Shown here in pieces: positions 15,420-15,533 of a stretch of 15,533 bases of DNA; the first letter of the stretch is position 1, and each line of letters opens with the position of its first letter. Location: assembly GCA_015852425.1 (NCBI GenBank), contig JAAAIG010000690.1, positions 1-15,533 on the forward strand. The letters are read 5' to 3'. The stretch comes from Gryganskiella cystojenkinii (lineage: Eukaryota; Mortierellomycota; Mortierellomycetes; Mortierellales; Mortierellaceae). Both the position numbers and the translations under genes were made by a program. Below the pieces are notes generated by a model. The model was not told the origin of the DNA. It searched no databases and was given only the letters and a program-made list of their open reading frames with translations.

Positions 15420-15533
15420 AGAATGCAAGATTCTGTGCTTGTCGAAGGCATGACTGTTATGCGAGGAAACTCATGATGAGCAAGCGAGATGCACCCTGTT
15501 ATGTGGGGTTTGCTAGATATAATTTTTTTTTTT
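15420..15533. other. Right-end tail
   Basis: No gene recognised; the window ends in a run of T. Further nuclease C-terminal sequence could lie here in another frame but is not identifiable. Confidence 0.3.

Noticed and set aside
1..15533. tRNA, rRNA, CRISPR array or replication origin
   Set aside because: I looked for tRNA T-loop motifs, rRNA cores and regularly spaced repeats with unique spacers on both strands and saw none; the tandem repeats here lack spacers.

Overview
The window looks like nuclear DNA of a filamentous fungus, most likely an early-diverging one of the Mortierella type (Mortierellomycota). The reasons are: GT-AG introns of about 200-280 bp in the clearest gene, TATA-box promoters with pyrimidine-rich leaders, an F-box plus ribonuclease-inhibitor-type LRR protein, and decayed members of LRR-like and P-loop GTPase families whose style matches families I remember as expanded in Mortierella. 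The assignment is inference; no rRNA, tRNA or mitochondrial marker is present.

Three genes look intact. (1) A five-exon minus-strand gene (5316 to 3645, 258 aa) resembles the plant 'pathogen-related protein' family (NTF2/SnoaL-like). (2) A plus-strand single-exon gene (8009-8488, 159 aa) encodes a secreted cysteine-rich protein whose cysteine spacing fits a saposin B-type fold. (3) A minus-strand gene (13298 to 11796, 500 aa) encodes an F-box-like N-terminus followed by thirteen 28-29-residue LRRs, with a probable 5'UTR intron.

Most of the rest is gene debris. Positions 1-1400 hold a cluster of G-rich CACGGGG-type repeats and unrecognised coding-like scraps. Positions 1400-2035 are a TATA promoter and leader for a dead P-loop GTPase gene (2036-2848). 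In that pseudogene a 228-bp internal block, carrying the G3 motif, lies inverted between 6-bp inverted repeats, while the Walker A motif and C-terminal half remain on the plus strand. Positions 2939-3092 hold two hairpins, and 3537-3574 is an orphan LRR scrap. Positions 5580-5875 hold a tandem repeat, a perfect 22-bp palindrome and a second hairpin. Positions 6223-7255 are a frameshifted LRR-like pseudogene and 10897-11163 a C-terminal piece of the same kind of protein. Between these two lie duplicated pyrimidine-rich leader sequences and the saposin-like gene. Positions 13870-14400 contain a degenerate duplication, and the right end (about 14550-15419) is a pseudogene of an SNM1/Artemis-type metallo-beta-lactamase DNA nuclease.

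The intact genes do not form an operon or an obvious pathway. The window is best described as a gene-poor, repeat-bearing region where members of multigene families have been broken by frameshifts, nonsense changes and one local inversion, around a few surviving genes (one secreted, one LRR receptor-like or F-box-like, one PR-like). I found no convincing new multi-gene system. The cleanest unusual signals are the inversion inside the GTPase and the apparent splitting of an LRR-family gene around the secreted-protein gene.
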